From Vibrio atlanticus (GTDB lineage: Bacteria; Pseudomonadota; Gammaproteobacteria; Enterobacterales; Vibrionaceae): a stretch of DNA of 64,000 nucleotides. The notes beneath the pieces are model-generated. The model saw nothing but the letters and a program-made list of their open reading frames with translations, ran no database searches and was not told the origin of the DNA. Positions 1 to 6,732 of the stretch are shown here, one piece after another. Where the stretch lies: positions 868,001 through 932,000 of the forward strand of contig NZ_AP025461.1 of NCBI RefSeq assembly GCF_024347315.1. Direction: 5' to 3'. Made by a program: the position numbers and the translations under genes. Within the stretch, counting starts at the first letter, position 1, and each line of letters opens with the position of its first letter.

Positions 1-85
1 TTACTGAATCGAGACCAGCGAGCTGTAAACACGCTTCGAGCTTAGTTTGGCGCTGAGGTTCAGTCTGAGTTTGGGTCTCAGTCAT
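1..85 (-). CDS. Partial hypothetical protein downstream of yaeQ
   Basis: An open frame begins at an ATG at 85-83 on the minus strand and runs off the window edge, giving 28 codons that begin MTETQTQTEPQRQTKLEACL. Its start overlaps the last 8 bases of yaeQ (ATGACTGA), an arrangement typical of translational coupling, so it is probably cotranscribed with yaeQ. The visible peptide is hydrophilic and Gln/Thr-rich and I do not recognise the family. Reality of the gene is inferred from the overlap and the absence of a stop; function is unknown. Confidence 0.5.
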   Translation of the reverse strand, partial: MTETQTQTEPQRQTKLEACLQLAGLDSV

Positions 86-617
86 TACTCTGTAGCTCTT
101 CCCACGTTACTTCTGCAGATTGCGTGTCGCTGTTTACGAACGCAGAGTTACCCGACAGCATCACTGAAAGGTCCATAGTACGTTGTGTCATCGCTGCTAG
201 CTGCTCAATACCATCGTTGTCTAGACGAACGATCTGAGCCTTCAGATAACCGAATTTACCTTTGTTCTGTTCCCACCAAACATTCGATTTAGTGTTGAAG
301 CTGAACACGCTCACAGACTTAGATAAGCGAGTCGCCTTCTTAACGCGTTCTGGATCGGGTTCACCAACATCAATCCACTCTAAGATTTGGTCATCTAACG
401 ACTTCTGCCATAAATCGGGTTCTTCAATGCTAGACAACCCTTTAGTGAACTCAAGTTCAGGAGATGCATTGATACAGAAAGCAATGATACGAGCCATCAT
501 GCGTTGTTCTGTTTCAGAAGGGTGTTGAGCAACCGTTAGATTAAAAGAGTCGTAATAGTCGCGATTCATATCGGTTAAAGAGATGCGAAACTTAAAGATT
601 GTTGGTTTGAGAGCCAT
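78..617 (-). CDS. yaeQ: YaeQ family protein
   Basis: The 179-residue product matches the YaeQ family in length and in its characteristic beginning MALKPTIFKFRISLTDMNR, followed by conserved stretches such as QRMMARIIAFCINA and the C-terminal half with GYLKAQIVRL. YaeQ proteins are small cytoplasmic proteins with a PD-(D/E)XK nuclease-like fold; the E. coli homologue was studied as a suppressor of rfaH defects, but the biochemical role is not settled. The stop overlaps the start of the next minus-strand gene by 8 bases. Its upstream side abuts the left copy of a 63-bp repeat that bounds a genomic island, so its native upstream DNA was separated from it by the insertion. Family assignment is confident, function is not. 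Confidence 0.9.
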   Translation of the reverse strand: MALKPTIFKFRISLTDMNRDYYDSFNLTVAQHPSETEQRMMARIIAFCINASPELEFTKGLSSIEEPDLWQKSLDDQILEWIDVGEPDPERVKKATRLSKSVSVFSFNTKSNVWWEQNKGKFGYLKAQIVRLDNDGIEQLAAMTQRTMDLSVMLSGNSAFVNSDTQSAEVTWEELQSND

Positions 618-654
618 TGATAGGGTGTCTTAGATAGAAATAGTGGGGGGATGT

Positions 655-717
655 TACCTTAAATCTCTGAATAGCGTGTAAAAAAATAGCCAGCAGAGGC
701 TGGCTATTTTTAGAAAG
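655..717. repeat. Left 63-bp direct repeat (attL-like), copy of a csp terminator
   Basis: This 63-bp segment is repeated at 5997-6059 with one mismatch (T at 677 versus G at 6019). Both copies contain the same hairpin, a 9-bp stem ATAGCCAGC/GCTGGCTAT with A-tract and T-tract flanks, which is the terminator of the cold-shock gene next to the right copy. The repeats bound about 5.3 kb containing a tyrosine recombinase and integron cassettes. They are read as attL/attR of an integrated island; the island boundary at base 717/718 is inferred from where identity stops. Confidence 0.8.
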
Positions 718-1070
718 ATGTTTACCACTCTGTTCGCTTCTGTTTTTTACGAATCGAAACAGTGCTCAGTGTGACTTTAGCGGCATTTATTCTGGCTGTG
801 ATTGCTGTGAGCTTAATTCTCAAATATTGCTTAGAGAGCTAAAATATTGAAAATTAAATGCAGCGTCTAACACATGTCTAATATTCAAAGGCTTAGCATC
901 ATATCCACCACAGTAATGGCGTGTTATAGTTCTTAGCGGTTTGCAGTTTATCGCAGGTAGTCATATACAATACCGATCTTAAACTGCGGCTATAGTTTGT
1001 TATGCGATGACTTCGTTACTAGGGTAATACGCTTTAATGTGCGCTTTAGTCTCTTTAAGGAGACTGGGTT
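718..1070. other. Gene-free left end of the island
   Basis: About 350 bases without a convincing gene. The only structure noted is at 1048-1065: an inverted repeat AGTCTC/GAGACT whose right arm and loop contain the AAGGAG ribosome-binding site (1057-1062) of the next gene, so the site could be partly hidden in a 6-bp hairpin. No promoter was assigned with confidence. Confidence 0.4.
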
Positions 1071-1655
1071 GTGAGTTTGTGGAGACAGGCTATTGCTAAG
1101 TCCATTTTCTGTTGGAATGATAAAACCATGAGAAACAATTGGTTAAGTGAATCTCATCACGTCATCGGTGACGATGTCACAGAGATTTCGAATGTTAAGT
1201 CTGTAAAAGCCACTTCTAAAATAGGCGATATGTGTGCTGTACCTGTATACAACGTTTATGCTTCCTGTGGGTTTGGTGCTCAAAACGATACCGAGTACCA
1301 ACTTAGAACCGAATTCCTACCTTGCTTATGGTTAAAACGTTTCGGCCTGACAGAAGAAGATGCTCGTATCATCATTTGCCACGGCGACTCAATGGAAGAC
1401 ACTTTAAGCGACGGCGATGAAGTATTAGTCGATACCCGAGAACTCGATCACCCAGTAAAGCACGGTGTCTATGTTGTTCGCATTGGTAAGCACGTTTACA
1501 TAAAACGCCTGAAGTACGACATCATGGCTGAGGGCTATAACGTCATCTCAGACAACAAAGAAGAATATGATTCGTTTATCGTGAATGAGGAGAAACTCAA
1601 CGAGTTCGCGGTAATCGGGAAAGTTATTACCACCGTCATGAAGGCGGTGATTTAG
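1071..1655 (+). CDS. S24/LexA-like self-cleaving peptidase without HTH domain
   Basis: The 194-residue protein carries the LexA/UmuD/CI peptidase fold. A candidate cleavage bond is Cys66-Gly67 in YASCGFGA (UmuD-like), with catalytic Ser107 in HGDSMEDT and Lys145 in VYIKRL; the spacings (41 and 38 residues) fit the S24 family. Residues 1-55 do not look like a helix-turn-helix, so this is either a UmuD-like protein or a repressor that lost its DNA-binding part. The start is GTG with AAGGAG 8 bases upstream. It lies alone at the left end of the repeat-bounded island and is followed directly by a strong terminator. No umuC follows, so a polymerase accessory role is unsupported. By family, self-cleavage would be stimulated by RecA. 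Confidence 0.8.
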   Translation: MSLWRQAIAKSIFCWNDKTMRNNWLSESHHVIGDDVTEISNVKSVKATSKIGDMCAVPVYNVYASCGFGAQNDTEYQLRTEFLPCLWLKRFGLTEEDARIIICHGDSMEDTLSDGDEVLVDTRELDHPVKHGVYVVRIGKHVYIKRLKYDIMAEGYNVISDNKEEYDSFIVNEEKLNEFAVIGKVITTVMKAVI

Positions 1656-1662
1656 AAAAGCG

Positions 1663-1690
1663 AAGGCGACCTCAGGGTCGCCTTTTTTAT
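1663..1690 (+). terminator. Rho-independent terminator after the S24 gene
   Basis: A GC-rich hairpin AGGCGACC-tca-GGGTCGCCT is followed directly by a T-run, 8 bases after the stop codon at 1655. Confidence 0.85.
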
Positions 1691-1979
1691 TGTTGAAATT
1701 GACAATAGTGGATATCACAACGCTGGCTTGTTTTGTTGAGTGCTTAGTCTTGTTTTGTCGATAAAGGATTTAGTCAGTCATTGTTTATCAATGGGTTTGT
1801 GATGATCATATGTTAGATAACACGCTGGCGCGTTTTTATGTGATGATAGAATACAAACTTGATATATTTACCTTAATTTTCAGTATTTTATGATGGGTTA
1901 ATTAAGATTTAGACAGGTGGAGAAGCGAAATTGCCTGCTATTAAGAATGTTACACCCCAATGAATTTGAGTTTTAGCAT
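1691..1979. other. AT-rich spacer, no gene seen
   Basis: No gene or convincing attC site was found here. The stretch is AT-rich and presumably holds the promoter of the DUF2971 gene; a weak inverted pair around 1818-1836 (AACACGCTGGCGCG) was not assigned. Confidence 0.3.
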
Positions 1980-3413
1980 ATGAAGAAAGAATTTTACAGG
2001 TTCAGACGCATCAATAGCTTGATCGGTGAATTTAAAGAATTAGAAAATCAAAGCATATATTTTGCAGAACCTGATTCATTGAATGATCCTATGGAAGGTT
2101 TTCGAGATATGTACTGGGCAGGTGACTTCATAGTATGGAGAAACCTATTTCAACATTATTTATTATGCCTTGAGAGGCTTTGTTATTTGTTGTTAATCTC
2201 AGGCGAAGATCTCCCTATATCCGCAACTGATATGCCGGTTTTTTCTGGTGACGATGATTTTCCAACGCCAATGTATAAAGAGTTATTCTCCAGTATTACA
2301 AACAAATTTTTTGATAATGAAAGCTTAGCTAAACTTATTGTTTCGATTTCTAAACGAACAACCCCAGTAAGAAGAGATGAGTTGTTTTTCTATCTTCGAA
2401 ATACCCATAGTTATGCATTGGAAGTCATTTATTCAGAATATGAGAAAAATGGCCTTATTCCAGAAAGAGACTGGAAAAATTCTGAAGCAGATAAACCAAT
2501 TATTGACCTGTTAAAAAAAGACTTTATAGGTATTCTAGAAAAAAACTTGAATGAACATGAAGGTGACGAAAAAATAGTAAATGCCATGTTTTCAGCCCAT
2601 CAGCATTGTAACCAGCAAATGGACCTTATATCTCGATATAATGGAAATATCGACAATGATAAAAAGAATAGAAATCTGGTAATTATTGAGTTTCCTAAAG
2701 AATATGTTTCACAAATTGAAAAATTAGTTTTTCCTGACTGGTATACAGCATGCTTTATGTCTGAGTGTAAGAGCTCTTCAGTATGGGGACATTATGGTGA
2801 TAACCACTCTGGTGCATGCTTAATTTTTAATGCCGATGTAATTAATGATGAATCCTTTCTTAAGCTAAAGGGGCGGAATGGTTACAGCTCAAAATCTGGC
2901 CCTACTTATGGGTTTAATAACAGAATGTTTTATCCTATAGATTACATTCAAGGTTATGGTCAAATAGACTTCTTTCGTATGCTTGGTCGTCTTCCTGTTC
3001 CGAAGTTGAATTCAGTATGGTACTCGTTAGATGGCGAGATGAGTGAATGCGCAGATGATATGATTAAATCTGAAGATGATTGGCGTAAAAGATACTGGAA
3101 AAACTTCTATAGAGATGTCACTGTTAAATCGAAAGATTGGGCGTACGAAAACGAATACCGCCTGATTCTCGCTAGCTCATTAGATAGTTTCTCTGACCCT
3201 AAAGACAGATCATTAAATTATGAGTTTTCTTCTCTTAAAGGCATTATTTTTGGTATTAAAACGACAACCGAAGATAAATTAGAAGTAGTAAAAATAATTG
3301 AAGAAAAATGTAGAGAAACAGATAGAGGTGACTTTAAGTTTTATCAGGCGCAGTACTCGTCGGATAAAAAGTGTATAACACACTCTGAAATGAGCTTGCT
3401 TAGCTTCACTTAA
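1980..3413 (+). CDS. DUF2971 domain protein
   Basis: The 477-residue protein has the DUF2971 hallmarks in order. Near residue 30 is the motif IYFAEPDSLNDPMEG, in the middle is SVWGHYGDNHSGACLIFN, and towards the C-terminus is KSKDWAYENEYRLI. DUF2971 proteins are cytoplasmic, of unknown reaction, and frequent in mobile islands and integron cassettes. This one is longer than many relatives because of an insertion between about residues 50 and 230, rich in charged helical sequence. Its stop is followed within 10 bases by a compact attC-like palindrome, as expected for a gene cassette. The ribosome-binding site is weak. A role in phage defence or stress is possible from context only. Confidence 0.75.
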   Translation: MKKEFYRFRRINSLIGEFKELENQSIYFAEPDSLNDPMEGFRDMYWAGDFIVWRNLFQHYLLCLERLCYLLLISGEDLPISATDMPVFSGDDDFPTPMYKELFSSITNKFFDNESLAKLIVSISKRTTPVRRDELFFYLRNTHSYALEVIYSEYEKNGLIPERDWKNSEADKPIIDLLKKDFIGILEKNLNEHEGDEKIVNAMFSAHQHCNQQMDLISRYNGNIDNDKKNRNLVIIEFPKEYVSQIEKLVFPDWYTACFMSECKSSSVWGHYGDNHSGACLIFNADVINDESFLKLKGRNGYSSKSGPTYGFNNRMFYPIDYIQGYGQIDFFRMLGRLPVPKLNSVWYSLDGEMSECADDMIKSEDDWRKRYWKNFYRDVTVKSKDWAYENEYRLILASSLDSFSDPKDRSLNYEFSSLKGIIFGIKTTTEDKLEVVKIIEEKCRETDRGDFKFYQAQYSSDKKCITHSEMSLLSFT

Positions 3414-3419
3414 GATGCG

Positions 3420-3512
3420 TAACAAGTTGCTTAAATGGAAAAATAACAATAGGCCATCGCTTCGTGATTATAGCCAACGGTTATTTGTCCACTTAACCGG
3501 CTGTTTTGTACT
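3420..3512 (+). repeat. Compact attC-like integron recombination site
   Basis: The outer arms of this roughly 90-bp segment are imperfectly complementary over about 30 bases: left arm TTGCTTAAATGG and AAATAACAATAGG, right arm CCAACGGTTATTT and CCACTTAACCGG. It begins with TAACAAG right after the DUF2971 stop and ends just before the next gene's ribosome-binding site, as an attC between two cassettes should. It differs in length and sequence from the Vibrio-type attC at 3944-4062. Inferred by eye; folding of the bottom strand would test it. Confidence 0.6.
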
Positions 3513-3522
3513 TGGAGGAAAA

Positions 3523-3945
3523 ATGTACGAATTTTCAAAAATGGTGAGAGAAGTCTTCTTAGAAAATAAGGAAAATATTGATCTGCCTTTTTTCTACAGC
3601 TTTCCCAAAAATAGCTGTGAAAGCGCTTCATATTTCTTGGCTGCACTGCTGGCTCAAAAATTCCCAGATAAAGAGTTCTTGGTTGTTCATGGTTACAAAC
3701 ACTCATCTGATGAACATCATTACTGGGTTGAAGTAGATGGCCGAGTGATAGACATTACCGCAGATCAATTTAATAAAGTACGCGAACCTATTTATGGAGC
3801 AGATACTCATCCTCTTGAAGGTAAATTTGTTCCAGATTCTAAAATAGAAACCATACTAGGTATCAAGCGGTTTGAATTAGTCGAGTTGGAGCGCAAGAAA
3901 GCGGTGTGGGGACATATCTCTGCACTGATTGCACAACGTACATAG
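3523..3945 (+). CDS. Cassette protein, transglutaminase-like Cys-His-Asp fold
   Basis: The best start is the ATG at 3523, preceded by GGAGG with 5-base spacing; an upstream in-frame start would place translation inside the attC site. The 140-residue product has Cys32 (NSCESAS), His65/His66 (DEHHYWVEVDG) and Asp77 (VIDITADQF), in the order and context of the papain/transglutaminase-like fold. This is the same Cys-His-Asp layout seen in transglutaminase-like proteins such as lasso-peptide leader peptidases. No signal peptide is visible. It is the sole gene between two attC sites, so it is an integron cassette. Catalytic activity and substrate are inferred and unknown; it could be a protease, amidase or toxin. 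Confidence 0.7.
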   Translation: MYEFSKMVREVFLENKENIDLPFFYSFPKNSCESASYFLAALLAQKFPDKEFLVVHGYKHSSDEHHYWVEVDGRVIDITADQFNKVREPIYGADTHPLEGKFVPDSKIETILGIKRFELVELERKKAVWGHISALIAQRT

Positions 3946-4062
3946 CAAACTGTTCAAGAGGGATTCGCGATATGTGGCATTCTTACTATGCGTTGGTTGT
4001 TGTGGTTAAGTTGATTTGCGGCGGCTTTGGTATTGCGTTGCTCACACCTTAAAAGGGCTATG
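3944..4062 (+). repeat. Vibrio-type attC (VCR-like) site
   Basis: The segment starts CATAGCAAACTGTTCAAGAG just after the cassette stop and ends CACACCTTAAAAGGGCTATG. This layout (AAACTGTTCAAGAGGGATTCGC, then TGGCATTC, GCGTTG, GGTTAAG, and a CCTTAA-AGGGC end) is that of the roughly 120-bp attC repeats in Vibrio superintegrons. The terminal boxes CATAGC and GCTATG are complementary but diverge from the usual GTTRRRY consensus, so it may recombine poorly. No integron integrase lies in the window. Confidence 0.8.
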
Positions 4063-4087
4063 CAGCACAAGTTTAAAAGGGTTTAGT

Positions 4088-5146
4088 ATGTCTAAAAAAG
4101 ATATGTTTGAAAGGTTAGTTGAGAATGCGTTCGATTTCTTAGATATGTCTGTCTCAGATATAGAGCAGCGCCCAAAATATTCAATTATTCACTTTCATGC
4201 AGCGTTGGAGCTAATTTTAAAAGCTAGGTTAATGCATGAGCATTGGACATTAGTCATATCTGACAATCAGAAACCGGACTGGAACAAGTTCGTTTCCGGG
4301 AATTTTCAATCAGTTTCCTTGTCAACCGCTACTGATCGTCTTGATAAGGTCGTACAAAGCGGGCTCACAAAGCAAGAGTTGCAAGCATTTAAAGATGTTA
4401 CTAACCATAGAAACAAGGTAGTACATTTTTTCCATGAAGCACACAGTGATATTGATAATAAAAAGAATGTTCAGGAAATAGTTAAACAGCAATTATCTGC
4501 TTGGCAATTTTTACACAATTTAATTGGTACTAGATGGAGACCAGTGTTTTCCGGATGGGAAAGTAAGCTGGCTATTATTGACTGGAAGCTACGATCATTA
4601 AATAGCTATCTGCAAGTTGTTTATGACCAGAAGAAAGAGCAAATAGAAATACTTAAAAAGAAAGGTGAAAAAGTCCGGACTTGCTCGTCATGTGGTTTTG
4701 AGTCTATGCGCCAAACTAAAGCAGGTTGTTTAGTTGAGGAGAGCACTTGTTTAGTCTGTCGGCATGAAGAGAAATGTTTAACGGTTGCGTGTTCTAACTG
4801 TGGTAAGGATGTAACGTTTATTAATGAGGGTTTTGGAAGTTGCCTAAGTTGCGATAAACAGTATGAACCTAGCGACCTTCTAGATATTTTAGGGGATGAA
4901 GGGGCTTCATATATGGCGGCAAAGGAAGGCGATAACTCTTGGGACCTTGGTCATTGTAGCTTTTGTGAGGGTTATGAAACAGTAGTGAGAACAGAAGCGG
5001 ATGAATTTGTATGCACTAGCTGCTTTACCGTTACTGAGTGTATGGAGCAATGCGGTTGGTGCAATTCTCTAAACAATGGCGATTTGGAATTTAGTTTCGC
5101 TAAAGGGTGTGTCGCGTGTGATGGTCGAGTAGGTTGGGGCGACTAG
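4088..5146 (+). CDS. HEPN-like RxxxxH protein with four zinc ribbons (cassette)
   Basis: The ATG at 4088 is preferred because the upstream in-frame extension to 4016 translates attC DNA. The 352-residue product has an N-terminal all-helical domain (about 1-190) containing R108-N-K-V-V-H113. This fits the RxxxxH motif of HEPN RNase toxins and follows a conserved-looking helix YSIIHFHAALELILKARL. From residue 199 come eight CxxC pairs (199/202, 221/224, 235/238, 252/255, 290/293, 309/312, 322/325, 341/344), enough for four zinc ribbons. No signal peptide or membrane segment is seen. It lies between a full attC and a truncated one. RNA cleavage, with the ribbons as a nucleic-acid sensor, is an inference; no antitoxin-like partner gene is adjacent. 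Confidence 0.75.
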   Translation: MSKKDMFERLVENAFDFLDMSVSDIEQRPKYSIIHFHAALELILKARLMHEHWTLVISDNQKPDWNKFVSGNFQSVSLSTATDRLDKVVQSGLTKQELQAFKDVTNHRNKVVHFFHEAHSDIDNKKNVQEIVKQQLSAWQFLHNLIGTRWRPVFSGWESKLAIIDWKLRSLNSYLQVVYDQKKEQIEILKKKGEKVRTCSSCGFESMRQTKAGCLVEESTCLVCRHEEKCLTVACSNCGKDVTFINEGFGSCLSCDKQYEPSDLLDILGDEGASYMAAKEGDNSWDLGHCSFCEGYETVVRTEADEFVCTSCFTVTECMEQCGWCNSLNNGDLEFSFAKGCVACDGRVGWGD

Positions 5147-5152
5147 CTCCAT

Positions 5153-5197
5153 ACAAAGCGTCTAAGAGGAATTCCTAACGCTCGGCATTTTCAGTTT
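5153..5197 (+). repeat. Truncated attC (5' half)
   Basis: ACAAAGCGTCTAAGAGGAATTCC followed by AACGCTCGGCATTTTC is the 5' half of a Vibrio-type attC, placed 6 bases after the cassette stop. The 3' half (GGTTAAG, CCTTAA and terminal box) is absent, so the array was broken here. The remaining DNA to 5371 is AT-rich with no gene seen. Confidence 0.65.
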
Positions 5198-5371
5198 GAT
5201 TCAGCTAATCAGTTATATCCTAATTTAGCAATATAACTGACAAGTTTTTGTATAGGAACTTTGATAGGTTTAATAGCTTTTGTTCACCGTTGGGAAGGGA
5301 TTCTATTTGTGAGCACAAACAGGTCCCTTCGAGTCAATCTGTTTATATTCACTACAAACCATTAATCGCTT

Positions 5372-5996
5372 TTATATTTTACGGTCATGCAATTTATGTG
5401 GGAACAGCTGGGTATAAACCTGCCACAAGGTATTTAGGTTCCTATGCCCAGTTACTTGTGCAACTTCCTCAATCGTAAAGCCTTTCTCGAACAAACGGCT
5501 TGCACCTTCACGGCGTAGGTCATGATAGCGCAGGTTATCAATCCCAACCTTTTGACACACTTCAACGAAGCCTCGGCCAACTGAGCGTGGGTTATATGGA
5601 AATATCAACTCACCTTTACGCTCTTGCCTCATTACAATATCAAATGCTTCACCAAGCAGAGGAACTACCATATGGTTGCCTTCTTTCTTACGTGGGTCTT
5701 TTCGGTCACGTACGATCACTGTTCTAAGTTCTTCGTTTAAGTCTTCCCAGCGAATACCACAGACTTCGCTGACTCTCATACAGCTCAGGATGCTGAAGTC
5801 TAGAAGCACGGAGTAGGGGATTTTGTTTTCTCTGCGTTGCTCACGTTCTTCTAGTGCTTCTTTCAACAGGTCTATTTCATCGGTTGTAGGGCGTCTTGTT
5901 CGTTTCTCTGATTTACCGATGAGCTTCATTTCATACAGGATGGGTGTTGCTTCTAAGAATGTGTTCACGTTCGCGAAAACGTTGAATAGAACTAAC
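5372..5996 (-). pseudogene. Tyrosine recombinase, N-terminally truncated
   Basis: The 198-residue catalytic domain (GTG start at 5968 if translated) retains Arg65 (CMRVSEVCG), Lys about 90 (RDRKDPRKK), His149 and Arg152 (YHDLRREG), His175 (VTGHRNLNT) and nucleophile Tyr185 (VYTQLF). The whole catalytic set is therefore present. The reading frame continues upstream for nine more integrase-like codons and then hits a TAG at the first base of the right 63-bp repeat (5996/5997). The core-binding N-terminal domain of roughly 100 or more residues is missing. The breakpoint coincides with the island edge, so the gene was cut when the repeat-bounded structure formed. It is not an IntI-type integron integrase by eye. 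Probably inactive on its own. Confidence 0.8.
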
Positions 5997-6059
5997 TACC
6001 TTAAATCTCTGAATAGCGGGTAAAAAAATAGCCAGCAGAGGCTGGCTATTTTTAGAAAG
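5997..6059. repeat. Right 63-bp direct repeat (attR-like)
   Basis: This is the second copy of the repeat at 655-717 (62 of 63 identical). It contains the native terminator of the adjacent cold-shock gene, so the original target was most likely the 3' side of that gene and the left copy was created on insertion. Identity ends at 5996/5997 on the island side. Confidence 0.8.
6022..6053 (-). terminator. Bidirectional terminator of the cold-shock gene
   Basis: A 9-bp perfect stem ATAGCCAGC/GCTGGCTAT with a 4-base loop has A-tracts on one side and T-tracts on the other, so it can terminate from both strands. An identical hairpin sits at 680-711. Confidence 0.85.
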
Positions 6060-6074
6060 CTTTAAAATACTAAA

Positions 6075-6284
6075 TTAAAGTACTTTGATGCTGTCAGCTT
6101 GTGGGCCTTTTTGACCTTGAGATACAGTGAACTCAACTTGTTGGCCTTCAGCAAGAGTTTTGAAACCATCGCCTGTGATTGCAGAGAAGTGTGCAAATAC
6201 GTCTGGGCCGTTTTCTTGCTCGATGAAGCCGAAGCCTTTAGTTTCGTTGAACCATTTTACTTTACCAGTAACTGTGTTAGACAT
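6075..6284 (-). CDS. CspA-family cold-shock protein
   Basis: The 69-residue single cold-shock domain contains RNP1 (KGFGFIEQ) and RNP2 (DVFAHFSAI) and ends [13 protein letters not shown], the standard length and layout of CspA-type RNA chaperones. The start ATG has AGGA about 8 bases upstream. The terminator follows within 25 bases. The gene is complete and its 3' side served as the insertion target of the island. Which paralogue it is (cold-induced or constitutive) cannot be told from sequence alone. Confidence 0.95.
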   Translation of the reverse strand: MSNTVTGKVKWFNETKGFGFIEQENGPDVFAHFSAITGDGFKTLAEGQQVEFTVSQGQKGPQADSIKVL

Positions 6285-6732
6285 GATGATATCCTAAAAT
6301 TAAATTTTTATTTTGAGCCAATTGTGGCACTGATAGCGCGGAAAAGTTTATTGCTATTGCGTACAACACAACGGGGTTACTAGTAATCCAACGAAATGTT
6401 TATATACAAAGAACTTTCTTTCTAGCCGAGATGAAGTCTAAATCAAATTAGGGGATAGTCAATCGAATCCATAGTGAAAGGTTGCAGAAACTTGGGGGTA
6501 GTCAAACTTTGCATTCCTTAAATATCATGGAGTTACAGTTGTATGGTGATTTGTTGTAGTTTTTGTGAAAAAGGTGGTCGAAATTGATGACGAATTTGGA
6601 GTAATTGCACTGTTTTGGCACATTTATTTTCCAAATTATTAAGCCGCTAATTGGTGCCTGGCCCCAATTTTAACGGCTTATATTTATAAATCTCACGGTA
6701 AGCATCATGTGTCTATTGGAACGAGCTTTTGA
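6285..6732. other. Intergenic region with imperfect hairpin
   Basis: This region between two minus-strand genes is the promoter and 5' leader of the cold-shock gene. Such genes often have a long leader, but no cold-box was recognised. At 6641-6679 an imperfect inverted repeat AAGCCGCTAATTGG / CCAATTTTAACGGCTT lies downstream of the sugar dehydrogenase stop and may end its transcript, although a T-run is lacking. Confidence 0.4.

Noticed and set aside
4016..4087. 24-codon N-terminal extension of the HEPN-like gene
   Set aside because: These codons translate the attC site; ATG 4088 after AAAAGGG is the sensible start.
5248..5478. Small plus-strand frame before the recombinase
   Set aside because: It overlaps the recombinase 3' end, lacks a ribosome-binding site and has no recognisable sequence.
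5372..5996. Integron integrase IntI next to attC sites
   Set aside because: Motifs (RDRKDPRKK, YHDLRREG) match phage/island-type recombinases, and no IntI-specific insert is seen before the HxxR box.
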